From CBDDCQ01 sp965226285 (GTDB lineage Bacteria > Bacteroidota > Bacteroidia > Flavobacteriales > Ichthyobacteriaceae): a stretch of DNA of 64,000 nt. Location of the stretch: the NCBI GenBank assembly GCA_965226285.1, contig CBDDCQ010000006.1:124001-188000 (forward strand), read 5' to 3'. Under the pieces are notes generated by a model. That model was not told the DNA's origin. It did no database searches and was given only the letters and a program-made list of their open reading frames with translations. Below are positions 27,346-36,910 of the stretch, piece after piece (the first letter of the stretch is position 1; each line of letters starts with the position of its first letter). The translations under genes and the position numbers were made by a program.

Positions 27346-28611
27346 TTATACTACTGTATCCAATGCTTTCTTAATAACGTTAAAAATCCTATTTAATTCT
27401 TTTTGAGTAATACAAAATGGTGGTAAAATATATATCGTATTACCCATAGGTCTAATAATAATATGATTCTTATTTACAAAAAAATCATATAGCTTATCTC
27501 TGAATGCTCCATAATATCGGGTATCATCTGATTTAAGTATCATTACATATATGATACCTAACCTGCGAGTCATTAATATACTGGGATGCTGCCTAATCTC
27601 ATTATCAAATGCTCTGTATCCCTCTAATATGCTACGAACTTGAACGGGATAATCAGATTTTTCAAATAGATCTAAACTCGCCAAAGCTGCAGTACAACTT
27701 ATAGGATTGGCTGTAAAAGTATGTCCTTGTAATGAAATGTTATTTTCATAAAAAGAATTGAAAATATCTTGAGTGCAAGAAGTAACAGCAAGAGGTAAGA
27801 TCCCCCCAGTAAGTGCTTTAGAGAGTACCATCATATCAGGCTTGTTTTGGAGTTGATTACAAGCAAACATAGTTCCCGTTTTACCAAATCCAGTCATTAC
27901 TTCATCAGCTATAGAAAGTAAATTATATGTTTTACTTATTTGTATCATTTGGTCCAGAGTATTTTTATGATACATCACCATACCCGCAGCTGCTTGTATA
28001 AGAGGTTCAAATATAAAACAAGCTGCATTCCCTTTTTTTATAATATTTTCAAAGGTTTCAAGTATTTCGTTTCTATTCTCTAAGGTAGGTACAGGTATTC
28101 TATCTACTTGTATAAAATAGTCTGAAAATTCCTTAAAAAACAATGTGCCTGAAGCAGCCATAGCACCAAAGGTTTCGCCATGAAAACCATTTTCAAAGGC
28201 AATGATCTTATGTCTTTTTATCCCTTGATTATTAAAGTATTGCAAAGCTATTTTGATACCCATTTCTACCGCAGTAGAACCATTATCAGAATAGAATATC
28301 TTCTTTTGGTTAGTAGGCATCAAATTCAACAATCGCTCTGCCAAATCTATAGCAGGCTGATGAGTAAACCCTGTAAATAAAATATGATCTAAAGTTTGTA
28401 ACTGCTGATGTACTTTATCTATAATATACTCATTACAGTGCCCATGAGGGTTAATCCACCAAGAGGCGATAGCATCTAAATATTCATTGCCTTTTTCATC
28501 CCAAATACAGGTGCCTTTTGCTTTTTTAATAAGTATAGGCAACGGTGCTGTTTGATATGCAGTATAAGGATGCCAAATATACCTACTATCTTTTTCTACT
28601 GGTGAATCCAT
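27346..28611 (-). CDS. bioA: Adenosylmethionine-8-amino-7-oxononanoate aminotransferase
   Basis: The 421-residue class III aminotransferase matches BioA: the N-terminal RYIWHPYTAYQTAPLP, ASWWINPHGHCN, YSDNGSTAVEMGIKIA, NGFHGETFGAM, IADEVMTGFGKTGTMFAC and the PLP lysine Lys265 in VLSKALTGG. It converts KAPA to DAPA in biotin synthesis using S-adenosylmethionine as amino donor. No other biotin genes are in this window. A well-spaced promoter precedes it. Confidence 0.92.
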   Translation of the reverse strand: MDSPVEKDSRYIWHPYTAYQTAPLPILIKKAKGTCIWDEKGNEYLDAIASWWINPHGHCNEYIIDKVHQQLQTLDHILFTGFTHQPAIDLAERLLNLMPTNQKKIFYSDNGSTAVEMGIKIALQYFNNQGIKRHKIIAFENGFHGETFGAMAASGTLFFKEFSDYFIQVDRIPVPTLENRNEILETFENIIKKGNAACFIFEPLIQAAAGMVMYHKNTLDQMIQISKTYNLLSIADEVMTGFGKTGTMFACNQLQNKPDMMVLSKALTGGILPLAVTSCTQDIFNSFYENNISLQGHTFTANPISCTAALASLDLFEKSDYPVQVRSILEGYRAFDNEIRQHPSILMTRRLGIIYVMILKSDDTRYYGAFRDKLYDFFVNKNHIIIRPMGNTIYILPPFCITQKELNRIFNVIKKALDTVV

Positions 28612-28639
28612 TTAAAATATAATCATTATAAATCTATAG

Positions 28640-28670
28640 CAAATGTAAAATCTTTTTTTAGAAACTCAAA
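28640..28670 (-). promoter_or_regulatory. bioA promoter
   Basis: On the minus strand TTTG (28667-28670) and TACATTTG (28640-28647) are 19 bases apart, matching -33 and -7 boxes. They lie about 30 bases before the bioA start. Confidence 0.65.
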
Positions 28671-28947
28671 GATAAGAAAAGATTTAGAAATATTTATTAA
28701 TAATTTTTTTAATAAGATCAAAACGGGCTTTAAAAGAGCATTTTATCATCTTTCGCTAACACTCAAGAATGAAAAATGCAAATATCAGAAGTAACAACTC
28801 CCGCACTCTGCTCTTACGAGATCGGTTGGGGGAGTTTTTAAGTGTCATCAACCACCCTTAAACGTCTCTTTATACTACGTTTGCATCTTATACTACGAGA
28901 GGTAAAGGCAAACGATAAGGTGAACCCTTATAGGCGGCTAAGCATGC
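28671..28947. other. Intergenic stretch, no gene seen
   Basis: There is no convincing coding frame. It contains an AACTCCC / GGGAGTT inverted repeat (about 28795-28837) with a long loop. This could be part of a transcript end for the lipoprotein gene but lacks a good T-tract on that strand. Confidence 0.4.
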
Positions 28948-31900
28948 CTATTGATTCTCTATACAACGAACATTAGCACCATAGTTAAATAATTCACTAC
29001 TTATGCCTAAGAAGTTTAGTTTTGGAGAGATAAATAAAATGTTAGACTGATCAATACCACGAGTATTCGGAGTATTTGACCAGTAATAGCCTTCTACAGT
29101 TCTCTGGACTATATTCCCAGTTGATCCTTCCCGACGCCCTGCTACAGGGAGTTTTAATTTACCCGTTGATACTACTTTTTTCGTGCTATCATAAATTAAA
29201 ATTCCTGCGTTTTTGACAGCTTTCCACTCATCTTTAGTTGGTACTCTAAAGCCAGGTGGACAGGGATTATTTAAACCACCACCTGAATGACCATTTGAAT
29301 ACGCATTACTCCAAAAGTTACCGTAGCTATCTGTCGCACTATCATAACCTCCTGATCTATCTTTATTAGTGCCATTATACCAAAAACCATCACCATGACC
29401 AATTTGGAATTTACCATTTGTTGGATCTGTTGGCGTTGAAATAATACCATTCGCATAAGTATCACTTGGCGTAGTAAGCGAATTACTATTTAAAGTACCC
29501 CAATTATTACCAAATTGATGACCATCGCGTGCTCTACCATATTGATAAAAATCCCCTAAACAATTTAGAGTGATATTACCTGTACAGACCTCACCTGCAC
29601 CTAAGTTTCTATCTAACCACTTACGGCTATAACCACTCGCATTGGAGACTGTTATTATTTGATAGGTCTTGCCATCTCCGCCCTCACTCGTTTTCCACAC
29701 ACCACCTGTGAAAACAGATAAAATCTGAAACTCTGCGTTACTTATCGTTTTATCTGCTTTCATATCGTGTTCTAATACAAGTGTCAAAGTCAAGGTAGTG
29801 CCTTTGCTATAATTAATGATCTTAGCTGCAGTACCCAACCCTGAAACAGAGGCACCACTACTCTCTGAATCACTTGTAATTTGTACCGATTTAATACGAT
29901 AGCCTACTTTGGTACCGTTAACACCTGCTAAGATTTCTGCATTGCTTATCTCACCTGATGAACTATAAAGTTTACTTTGTTTAACCCAACTTAAATCTAC
30001 AGGAGCAGCCATCTTTGTAATTTCAAATTCTGCACCTGTAAAGGTTTTATCTGCTTTTGCATCGTGTTCAAATACAAGTGTCAACGTCAATACAGTCATT
30101 TTAGTATAACCAGTGATCTTAGCTGTAGTACCACTCCCTGAAACAGATGCACCACTGGTTGAGGTATCACTGGTAATCCGTACTGATCTAATACGATAGC
30201 CTGTTTTTGTACCGCTAAGACCGTTTAATAATGCTGCATTGCTGATCTCTCCTCCAGCACTATAAGCCTTACTTTGTTTACGCCAAGTTAAATCACTTGG
30301 GGCAGCCCCCTTTGTAATTTCAAATTGTGCACCCCCTATGGTTTTATCTGCTTTTGTATCATGCTCAAATACAAGTGTCAACGTCAATACAGTTATTTTA
30401 GTATAACCAGCGATCTTAGCTGCAGTACCATTCCCTGAAACAGACGCACCACTACTCCCTGAATCGCTTGTAATTTGTACTGATTTGATACGATAGCCTG
30501 TCTTTGTACCCCCAAGACCGTTTAATAGTTCTGCATTGCTGATCTCTCCTCTATCACTATAAGGCTTACTTTGTTTACCCCAACTTAAATTACTCGGGGC
30601 AGCCCCCTTTGTAATTTCAAATTTTGCATTATTTATGGTTTTATCTGCTTTGGTATCATGCTCAAATATAATAGATAAGGTCAAAGTACCCGCTTTGCGA
30701 TAACCAACGATCTTAGCTGCAGTACCACTCCCTGAAACAGTCGCACTTGTACCGTTTTTATGGGTAATGGTTACCGATTTAATGGTATAGCCTGTTTTTG
30801 TACCTGTAAGACCGTTTAATAATTCAGCATTGCTGATCTCTCCTCTATCACTATAAGGCTTACTTTGTTTACGCCAAGTCAAATCAACTGGTACGGGCAT
30901 CTTTGTAATTTCAAACTCCGCACCAGTGATGTTTTTATCCTCCTTGGTATCGTGTTCAAATACAATCGATAAAGTCAAAGTACCCGCCTTGGTATAACTG
31001 ACGATCTTAGCTGAAGTGCCGTTCCCTGAAACCCTTGCACCTGTACCTGCTTTATTACTGATGGTTACTGTTTTGATTCGATAGCCTGTTTTTGTACCGC
31101 TAAGACCGTTTAATAATGCTGTATTGCTGATCTCTCCTCCAGCACTATAAACCTTATTTTGTTTACGCCAAGTTAAATCAGCCGGTACGGGCATCTTTCT
31201 AATTTCAAACACTGCATTACTGAGCGTTTTTTGTGCTTTGGTAGCGTGCTGAAGTACAAGCGTCAACGTCAAGGTAGTGGCTTTGCCATAATCAACGATC
31301 TTAGCTGCAGTACCAGTACCTGAAACCCTCGCACCACTGCCTCCTGAATCATTTGTAATCTGTACGGTTTTGATACGATAGCCGTCTTTTGTACCGCGCA
31401 CACCGCCCAATAATTCAACGTTGCTTATCTCTCCTGAAACACTATAAACCTTGCTTTGTCTGCTCCAAGTTAAAGGTACAGATACAGCTCCACTGGTAAG
31501 TTCAAATTGTGCACCCGTTATGGTTTTATCTACTTTGGTATCGTGTTCAAATACAAGTGTCAACGTCAAGATAGTCGCTTTGCTATAATTAATGATCTTA
31601 GCTGCAGTACCACTCCCTGAAACCCTCGCACCACTACTTGAGGAGTCACTCGTAATTGCTACACTTTTAATCCGATACCCTACTTTTGAACCTTCGAGAC
31701 CTGCTAATAATTCTGAATTGCTTATCTCCTGACCAGAACGATACCTCTTCAATTGTTTTACCCAAGTTAAATTGGTAGGTGCAGCCATCTTCGTAATTTC
31801 AAATTGTGCACCTGTTATGGTTTTTTCTGCTTTGGTAGCGTGTTCAAATACAAGCGTCAACGTCAAGGTAACTGCTTTGTTATAATTAATGATCTTAGCT

Positions 31901-33015
31901 GCAGTACCACTCCCTGAAACCCTTGCACCACTTGTTGATGAATCATTTGTAATCTGTACTGATTTAATACGATAGCCCTCTTTTGGTCCCTGCAGACCGC
32001 CTAATAGTTCAGCGTTGCTTATCTCTCCCCCCGAACGATAAACCTTGCTTTGTTTGCGCCAAGTTAAGCCCTCAGTAATTTCAAATTGTGCACCCGTTAT
32101 GGTTTTATCTGCTTTGGTAGCGTGTTCAAATACAAGTGTTAAGGTCAAGTTACCCGCCCGAGTATAACCAACGATCTTGGCTGAAGTGCCACTCCCTGAA
32201 ACCCTTGCGCCTGTGCCTCCTGCATTATTGATGTTTACTGTTTTAAGGGTATAGCCTGTTTTTGTTCCGTCAAGTCCTGCTAAGATTTCTGCATTGCTGA
32301 TCTCTCCTGCGGCACTGTAAACCTTGCTTTGTCTGCTCCAGCTTAAATCCAAAGGAGCAACCTGCTTTGTAATTTCAAACGCTGCATTACTTATGGTTAC
32401 ATCCAAATCTGATGTAGCATTGTGTTTTAAACCCAACGAAGCCGTAAAAGCACCCACTCGATTAAATTCTAATCTTAGATTTGGCGCACTTCCATTGACT
32501 GTTACTATATCATTAGGATTCAGATTTGTGATCTCTTTTAAAGTATAGCTTGCCTTTGCACCTTTTACATGCTTTAGAATTTCTGTAGCATTCAAACGTC
32601 CACCTTTTGTATATTCTTTGGTCAGTTTTTCAAAGGTCAATACCGGAGGTAATATTTTTACCTCTACTGTATATTTCTTGCTATCTTTTCCATTTTCTGC
32701 GGTTACCGTAAAGGATACTGGCTTGCTCCAATCTTTCACTTTCGTTGGGTCGGGTTTGATAGTTGCCTTTTCGGATAACTTTACCTTTGCCGATAAAGAA
32801 CTTATATTTGTTCCATAGGGTACCTCTATTAATAATGATAATGAGGTGCCGTTTAACTTTCCTTTATAAGTGCCTAATTCAAAGGAGATGATGGATGCCT
32901 CTTTGCTCTTTTCGTCAGGCTTATCGTCTTTAGTACATTGAGTCAGTTGGGTAATAGAAAATATGAGTGCTAATAAACCAAAAAAATATCTATTCTTTAT
33001 TTTTGTAATTTTCAT
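28948..33015 (-). CDS. Giant modular lipoprotein with FISUMP C-terminal domain
   Basis: From the start MKITKIKNRYFFG the protein has 1355 residues; an upstream extension to 33072 lacks signal features. The lipobox is QLTQC (Cys27). A DUF5018-like Ig domain follows (about 40-122). Ten tandem modules of about 97 residues come next: one divergent (LTFEKLTKEYTKGG) and nine of the form W-x-K-Q-S-K-x-Y-S-x-x-G-E-I-S-N-A-E-L-L-x-G-L with a closing FEIT. The last 230 residues form a Fibrobacter succinogenes major paralogous (FISUMP) domain (SRKWLDRNLGAGEVC, GFRVPTKDEWKAV, GYYWSNT). It is likely surface-exposed and adhesive or antigenic; that is inference. It shares its N-terminal half with the neighbouring 922-residue protein. 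Confidence 0.88.
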   Translation of the reverse strand: MKITKIKNRYFFGLLALIFSITQLTQCTKDDKPDEKSKEASIISFELGTYKGKLNGTSLSLLIEVPYGTNISSLSAKVKLSEKATIKPDPTKVKDWSKPVSFTVTAENGKDSKKYTVEVKILPPVLTFEKLTKEYTKGGRLNATEILKHVKGAKASYTLKEITNLNPNDIVTVNGSAPNLRLEFNRVGAFTASLGLKHNATSDLDVTISNAAFEITKQVAPLDLSWSRQSKVYSAAGEISNAEILAGLDGTKTGYTLKTVNINNAGGTGARVSGSGTSAKIVGYTRAGNLTLTLVFEHATKADKTITGAQFEITEGLTWRKQSKVYRSGGEISNAELLGGLQGPKEGYRIKSVQITNDSSTSGARVSGSGTAAKIINYNKAVTLTLTLVFEHATKAEKTITGAQFEITKMAAPTNLTWVKQLKRYRSGQEISNSELLAGLEGSKVGYRIKSVAITSDSSSSGARVSGSGTAAKIINYSKATILTLTLVFEHDTKVDKTITGAQFELTSGAVSVPLTWSRQSKVYSVSGEISNVELLGGVRGTKDGYRIKTVQITNDSGGSGARVSGTGTAAKIVDYGKATTLTLTLVLQHATKAQKTLSNAVFEIRKMPVPADLTWRKQNKVYSAGGEISNTALLNGLSGTKTGYRIKTVTISNKAGTGARVSGNGTSAKIVSYTKAGTLTLSIVFEHDTKEDKNITGAEFEITKMPVPVDLTWRKQSKPYSDRGEISNAELLNGLTGTKTGYTIKSVTITHKNGTSATVSGSGTAAKIVGYRKAGTLTLSIIFEHDTKADKTINNAKFEITKGAAPSNLSWGKQSKPYSDRGEISNAELLNGLGGTKTGYRIKSVQITSDSGSSGASVSGNGTAAKIAGYTKITVLTLTLVFEHDTKADKTIGGAQFEITKGAAPSDLTWRKQSKAYSAGGEISNAALLNGLSGTKTGYRIRSVRITSDTSTSGASVSGSGTTAKITGYTKMTVLTLTLVFEHDAKADKTFTGAEFEITKMAAPVDLSWVKQSKLYSSSGEISNAEILAGVNGTKVGYRIKSVQITSDSESSGASVSGLGTAAKIINYSKGTTLTLTLVLEHDMKADKTISNAEFQILSVFTGGVWKTSEGGDGKTYQIITVSNASGYSRKWLDRNLGAGEVCTGNITLNCLGDFYQYGRARDGHQFGNNWGTLNSNSLTTPSDTYANGIISTPTDPTNGKFQIGHGDGFWYNGTNKDRSGGYDSATDSYGNFWSNAYSNGHSGGGLNNPCPPGFRVPTKDEWKAVKNAGILIYDSTKKVVSTGKLKLPVAGRREGSTGNIVQRTVEGYYWSNTPNTRGIDQSNILFISPKLNFLGISSELFNYGANVRCIENQ
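29722..32649 (-). repeat. Array of ten Ig-like modules of about 293 bp
   Basis: The modules are conserved at DNA level. For example, the blocks around 32090-32260 and 35225-35390, in two different genes, are nearly identical over more than 100 bases. That level of identity suggests recent recombination or gene conversion within and between the two lipoprotein genes. Confidence 0.85.
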
Positions 33016-33147
33016 TGTAATTTTATTTTTTAAAATTAAATTCTCCTTATTATAAATATTAGTAATTATCAATGATAAATTATCATTGATTTAATAAGAT
33101 GCAAAATTAATAAATAAAATAATAATTAATGAACAAAAAAATAATTT

Positions 33148-33195
33148 TTTTTTGAGTCTCAAAACAGGTACAAAAGAGAAATTGTTTTCATACGG
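33148..33195 (-). repeat. Shared upstream element, copy in front of the FISUMP lipoprotein
   Basis: TTGAGTCTCAAAACAGGTAC followed by AAAAGAGAAATTGTTTT also occurs (without the first bases) at 36240-36275 and, inverted and diverged, near 26070-26121. It lies 130-180 bases upstream of the lipoprotein start, so it may carry regulatory sites. Confidence 0.65.
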
Positions 33196-33204
33196 GCATC
33201 TTTG

Positions 33205-33330
33205 GTAAAATCCCCCTTTGTCCCCCTTTTTAAAGGGGGATTAAATACGCAAAAAAGTAGGGACTTGCTCTGTGTGTTTGTGCTGACCCCCTCTTAGTCC
33301 CCCTTTTAAAGGGGGACACAAAGGGGGTTA
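33205..33330. repeat. Paired CCCCCTTT/AAAGGGGG palindromes
   Basis: Two palindromes sit about 75 bases apart: TCCCCCTTTTTAAAGGGGGA near 33220-33241 and a longer one, CCCCCTCTTAGTCCCCC with AAAGGGGGACACAAAGGGGG, near 33286-33328. They are in the gap between the two giant lipoprotein genes and resemble the CCCCTCC/GGAGGGG palindromes at 0.7 and 2.8 kb. Confidence 0.7.
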
Positions 33331-33379
33331 AAAAGTATTCACCACCATTTAGGACAGCCACGGGGCTCTCCCTACTACA

Positions 33380-36148
33380 TTAATACCCCACTACTGATGC
33401 AGTATTACCTTTTTTTAGTTTAGCTTCCCAACCAGACACTTTTGCATTAGGTACCCATATGGTAGTGAGTTTGCTACAACTAAGAAATACCGAATTTCCA
33501 ATACTGATTACGGAATCAGGAATCGTAATACTGGTAAGTGAAATACAAACACCAAATGCGTAATTTTCAATACTGGTTACGGAATTAGGAATCGTAATAC
33601 TGGTAAGTGAAGCACATCCATAAAATGTCCAATATTTAATACTGGTTACGGAATTAGAAATCGTAATACTGGTAAGAAGATTACAAAACTGAAATGCCTC
33701 ATATCCAATACTGGTTACGGAATTGGGAATCGTAATACTGGTAAGTGAAATACAATTAGAAAATGCCCGACTTCCAATACTGGTTATGGAATCAGGAATC
33801 GTAATACGGGTAAGCTTGATACAACTATCAAATGCCTGATTTCCAATACTGGTTACGGAATTAGGAATCGCAATACTGGTAAGCTTGATACAACTATCAA
33901 ATGCCTGATTTCCAATACTGGTTACGGTGGTATCATTAATCGTATAAGGAATGGTTACTGTTGTTAAACTATTTTTGTCAACGCTTGTTTTAAGTGTTAA
34001 TTCCCCAGCACTACTTATCTTAAAAATATCTCTATAAATATGAAACTGTGCACCTGTAATGGTTACATCATCTTTAGTATCGTGTTGTAAAACAATCGTA
34101 AGGGTAAGCGTACCTACTTTGTTATAACTCGTAATTTTAGCTGAAGTACCGCTCCCTGAAACCCTCGCACTTGTACCGTTTGTATTGGTAATGGTAACGG
34201 TTTTAATGGTGTATCCATTCTTACCACTGCCCGTAACGCCTGCTAATAGCTCGGCATTGGTAATTTCGTCACCACTGCTAAACGGCTTCGTCTGATTCGT
34301 CCAACTTAAAGGCGGTGCTGACGCCTTCGTAATTTCAAACTGTGCATTTCTAAGGGTTACATCCCTTTTGGTATCGTGTGCTAATACAAGCGTGAGCGTA
34401 AGCGTACCCACTTTGGTATAACTCGTAATTTTAGCTGAAGTACTGCTCCCTGAAACCCTCGCACTTGTACCGTTTTTATTGGTAATGGTAACGGTTTTAA
34501 TGGTGTAACCCGTCTTACCACTACCTGTAACGCCTGCTAATAAATGGGTATTGGTAATTTCGCCGCTACTGCTAAACGGCTTCGCTTGCTTCGTCCAAGT
34601 TACATCAGTAGGTGCATCCATCTTCGTAATTTCAAACGCCCCACCAGTAATGTTTTTATCCTCTTTGGTATCGTGTTCAAATACAATCGATAAAGTCAAA
34701 GTACCCGCCTTGGTATAACCGACGATCTTAGCTGAAGTGCCATTCCCTGAAACCCTTGCTCCTGTACCTCTTGCATCACTTATGGTTAATGTTTTCACTC
34801 GATAGCCTGTTTTACCAGTACCCGTAAGACCTGCTAACAAATCCCGATTGCTTATCTCTCGTGCGGAACTATAAACCTTATTTTGTTTACGCCAACTCAA
34901 ATCAGCCGGTACGGGCATCTTTCTAATTTCAAACACTGCATTACTGAGCGTTTTTTCTGCTTTGGTATCGTGTTCAAGTGCAAGCGTCAACGTCAAGATA
35001 GTGGCTTTGCCATAACTGACGATCTTAGCTGCAGTACCACTCCCTGAAACACGCGCACCACTGCCCCCTGAATCACTGGTAATCTGTACTGATTTTATAC
35101 GATACCCTGTTTTTGTACCTCTCACACCGCCCAATAATTCTGCATTGCCTATCTCTGCTGGGGAACTGTAAACCTTGCTTTGTCTGCTCCAACTTAAAGG
35201 TACAGATACAGCTCCACTGGTAAGTTCAAATTGTGCACCCGTTATGGTTTTATCTGCTTTGGTATCGTGTTCAAATACAAGTGTTAAGGTCAAGTTACCC
35301 GCCCGGGTATAACCAACGATCTTAGCTGAAGTGCCACTACCTGAAACCCTTGCACCTGTGCCTCCTGCATTACTGATGTTTACTGTTTTAATGGTATAGC
35401 CTGTTTTTGTTCCGTTAAGACCTGCTAAGATTTCTGCATTGCTGATCTCTTCTCCCAAACGATAAACCTTATTTTGTTTTATCCAGTTTAAATCCAAAGG
35501 AGCATCCCCCTTTGTAATTTCAAACGCTGCATTACTGAGCGTTACATCCAAATCGGATGTAGCATTCTGTTTTAAGTGCAACGAAGCCGTAAAAACGCCC
35601 ACCTGATTAAATGCTAACCTTAAATTTGGTGCACTTCCATTGACCGTTACTATATGATTAGGATTCAGATTTGTGATCTCTTTTAAAGTATAGCCCGCCT
35701 TTTCACCTTTTACATGCTTTAGAATTTCTGTAGCATTCAAATGCCCACCTTTTGTATATTTTTTGGTCAGTTTTTCAAAGGTCAATACCGGAGGTAATAT
35801 TTTTACCTCTACTGTATATTTCTTGCTATCTTTTCCATTTTCTGCGGCTACCGTAAACGATACTGGATTGCTCCAATCTTTCACTGTCTTTGGGTTGGGT
35901 TTTATCGTTGCCTTTTCGGATAACTTTACCTTTGCCGATAAAGAATTTATATCTGCCCCGTAGGGTACCTCTATAATGAAGGAGGTGCCGTTTAACTTGC
36001 CTTTATAAGTGCCCAACTCAAAGGAGATGATCGATGCCTCTTTGCTCTTTTCCAAAGACTTATCTTCCTTATTACATTGGGTGAGTTGGCTCGTAGAAAA
36101 TATGAATGCTAATAAACCGAAAAAATATCTGTGTTTTATCTTTTTCAT
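33380..36148 (-). CDS. Giant modular lipoprotein with BspA-type LRR C-terminus
   Basis: The 922-residue protein has the lipobox QLTQC (Cys25) and the same DUF5018-like N-terminal domain as its neighbour. Six modules of about 97 residues follow (roughly 119-705). The C-terminus is different: after IFKISSAGELTLK come seven BspA-like leucine-rich repeats of 23 residues (VTSIGNQAFDSCIKLTSI and variants), ending in VPNAKVSGWEAKLKKGN. BspA repeats in other Bacteroidota bind fibronectin or host cells. The gene lies directly upstream of the FISUMP paralogue on the same strand. The pair shows that the C-terminal domain is exchangeable. Confidence 0.88.
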   Translation of the reverse strand: MKKIKHRYFFGLLAFIFSTSQLTQCNKEDKSLEKSKEASIISFELGTYKGKLNGTSFIIEVPYGADINSLSAKVKLSEKATIKPNPKTVKDWSNPVSFTVAAENGKDSKKYTVEVKILPPVLTFEKLTKKYTKGGHLNATEILKHVKGEKAGYTLKEITNLNPNHIVTVNGSAPNLRLAFNQVGVFTASLHLKQNATSDLDVTLSNAAFEITKGDAPLDLNWIKQNKVYRLGEEISNAEILAGLNGTKTGYTIKTVNISNAGGTGARVSGSGTSAKIVGYTRAGNLTLTLVFEHDTKADKTITGAQFELTSGAVSVPLSWSRQSKVYSSPAEIGNAELLGGVRGTKTGYRIKSVQITSDSGGSGARVSGSGTAAKIVSYGKATILTLTLALEHDTKAEKTLSNAVFEIRKMPVPADLSWRKQNKVYSSAREISNRDLLAGLTGTGKTGYRVKTLTISDARGTGARVSGNGTSAKIVGYTKAGTLTLSIVFEHDTKEDKNITGGAFEITKMDAPTDVTWTKQAKPFSSSGEITNTHLLAGVTGSGKTGYTIKTVTITNKNGTSARVSGSSTSAKITSYTKVGTLTLTLVLAHDTKRDVTLRNAQFEITKASAPPLSWTNQTKPFSSGDEITNAELLAGVTGSGKNGYTIKTVTITNTNGTSARVSGSGTSAKITSYNKVGTLTLTIVLQHDTKDDVTITGAQFHIYRDIFKISSAGELTLKTSVDKNSLTTVTIPYTINDTTVTSIGNQAFDSCIKLTSIAIPNSVTSIGNQAFDSCIKLTRITIPDSITSIGSRAFSNCISLTSITIPNSVTSIGYEAFQFCNLLTSITISNSVTSIKYWTFYGCASLTSITIPNSVTSIENYAFGVCISLTSITIPDSVISIGNSVFLSCSKLTTIWVPNAKVSGWEAKLKKGNTASVVGY
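34036..35794 (-). repeat. Array of six Ig-like modules of about 293 bp
   Basis: These modules match those of the neighbouring FISUMP lipoprotein. The blocks at 34920-35050 and 35210-35400 are closest to 31195-31320 and 32090-32260. The last two modules carry an extra residue pattern (GSGKTGYTIKTVTIT) not seen in the neighbour. Confidence 0.85.
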
Positions 36149-36239
36149 TTTAGTAATGATTAATGATAAATTATTAATAATTCAATTATGGTGCAAATTT
36201 AACAAAAAAATTATTTTCTTAAAACAAAAAAATAATTTT

Positions 36240-36390
36240 TTTTCAAAACAGGTACAAAAGAGAAATTGTTTTAATAGGCGCAGGCGTATCTTTATTTGAT
36301 TTCAATACTTTTAAATTCCCAAACCTAAAATTACTACGTGGACACTTAGTTAAAACACTATAAAAAGTTATCGCAGTAAAATTAAAAAAA
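36240..36390 (-). repeat. Shared upstream element, copy in front of the LRR lipoprotein
   Basis: This region contains AAAACAGGTACAAAAGAG, the CCCAAACCTAAAATTACTA block and the AAAGTTATCGCAGTAAAATT block. All appear inverted at 25960-26125 in front of the GT2 gene. Confidence 0.7.
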
Positions 36391-36412
36391 ATTGCGAGCG
36401 AAAGCCCGCAAT
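36384..36412 (-). terminator. Orphan minus-strand Rho-independent terminator
   Basis: On the minus strand ATTGCGGGC, TTTC and GCTCGCAAT form a GC-rich stem (one mismatch) with a tetraloop, followed directly by seven or more Ts. No minus-strand gene is visible between it and yifB, 2.2 kb away, so it may end a small RNA or insulate the lipoprotein promoter. Confidence 0.6.
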
Positions 36413-36529
36413 AACTCTTTAAAACAATAATAAAACAAATTACACTTAAAAATAGAGTTTATACTATTCTTTTCATTAAAAAAAGGTTATAAAGTGTATC
36501 CATAATTAAAAAATAATTATAAATTTGCA

Positions 36530-36537
36530 TCCCTAAT
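36530..36537 (+). promoter_or_regulatory. -7 box of the L31 gene
   Basis: TAAATTTG matches the Bacteroidota -7 consensus, 32 bases before the ribosomal protein start. No TTG at the -33 position is obvious. Confidence 0.5.
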
Positions 36538-36569
36538 TTATGAAGAACAGATAAATATACATTTACACA

Positions 36570-36818
36570 ATGAAAAAAGGAATACATCCAGAAAATTATA
36601 GGTTAGTAGCATTCAAAGATATGTCTAATAATGAAGTTTTTATCACTCGTTCTGTAGTTGATTCTAAAGAAACTATAGAGGTAAAAGGTGTTGAGTACCC
36701 TTTAGTAAAATTAGATATATCTAGTTCTTCTCACCCTTTTTACACTGGAAAAACAAAACTTATAGATACTACAGGTCGTATTGATAAATTTAAAAATAAG
36801 TATAAAAAAAGAACTTAA
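36570..36818 (+). CDS. rpmE2: 50S ribosomal protein L31 type B
   Basis: This 82-residue protein matches L31 type B over its full length: MKKGIHPENYRLVAFKDMSN at the start, VEYPLVKLDISSSSHPFYTG in the middle and GRIDKFKNKYKK at the end. It lacks the four zinc-binding cysteines of the C+ L31 form, so it is the zinc-independent type. It binds the large subunit near the central protuberance and helps bridge the subunits. It has its own promoter box and a downstream terminator. Confidence 0.95.
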   Translation: MKKGIHPENYRLVAFKDMSNNEVFITRSVVDSKETIEVKGVEYPLVKLDISSSSHPFYTGKTKLIDTTGRIDKFKNKYKKRT

Positions 36819-36866
36819 ATTACAAATTTTTTTTTACAAGACTAAATAAGTATTTTATACCTGATG

Positions 36867-36901
36867 TTCCTTATAACACAATGTTTATAAGGAGCTTTTT
36901 C
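36867..36901 (+). terminator. Terminator after the L31 gene
   Basis: TCCTTATAAC and GTTTATAAGGA form a stem with one bulge around a short loop, followed by GC and five Ts. It lies about 50 bases after the L31 stop. Confidence 0.65.
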
Positions 36902-36910
36902 GTATCATAA

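Noticed and set aside
28795..28837. AACTCCC/GGGAGTT hairpin as terminator
   Set aside because: The loop is about 28 bases, and the T-tract is on the plus strand, where no gene precedes it.
29722..32649. Repeat arrays as a CRISPR candidate
   Set aside because: The periods (293, 72 and 69 bp) are coding modules in frame, with no unique spacers and no cas genes nearby.
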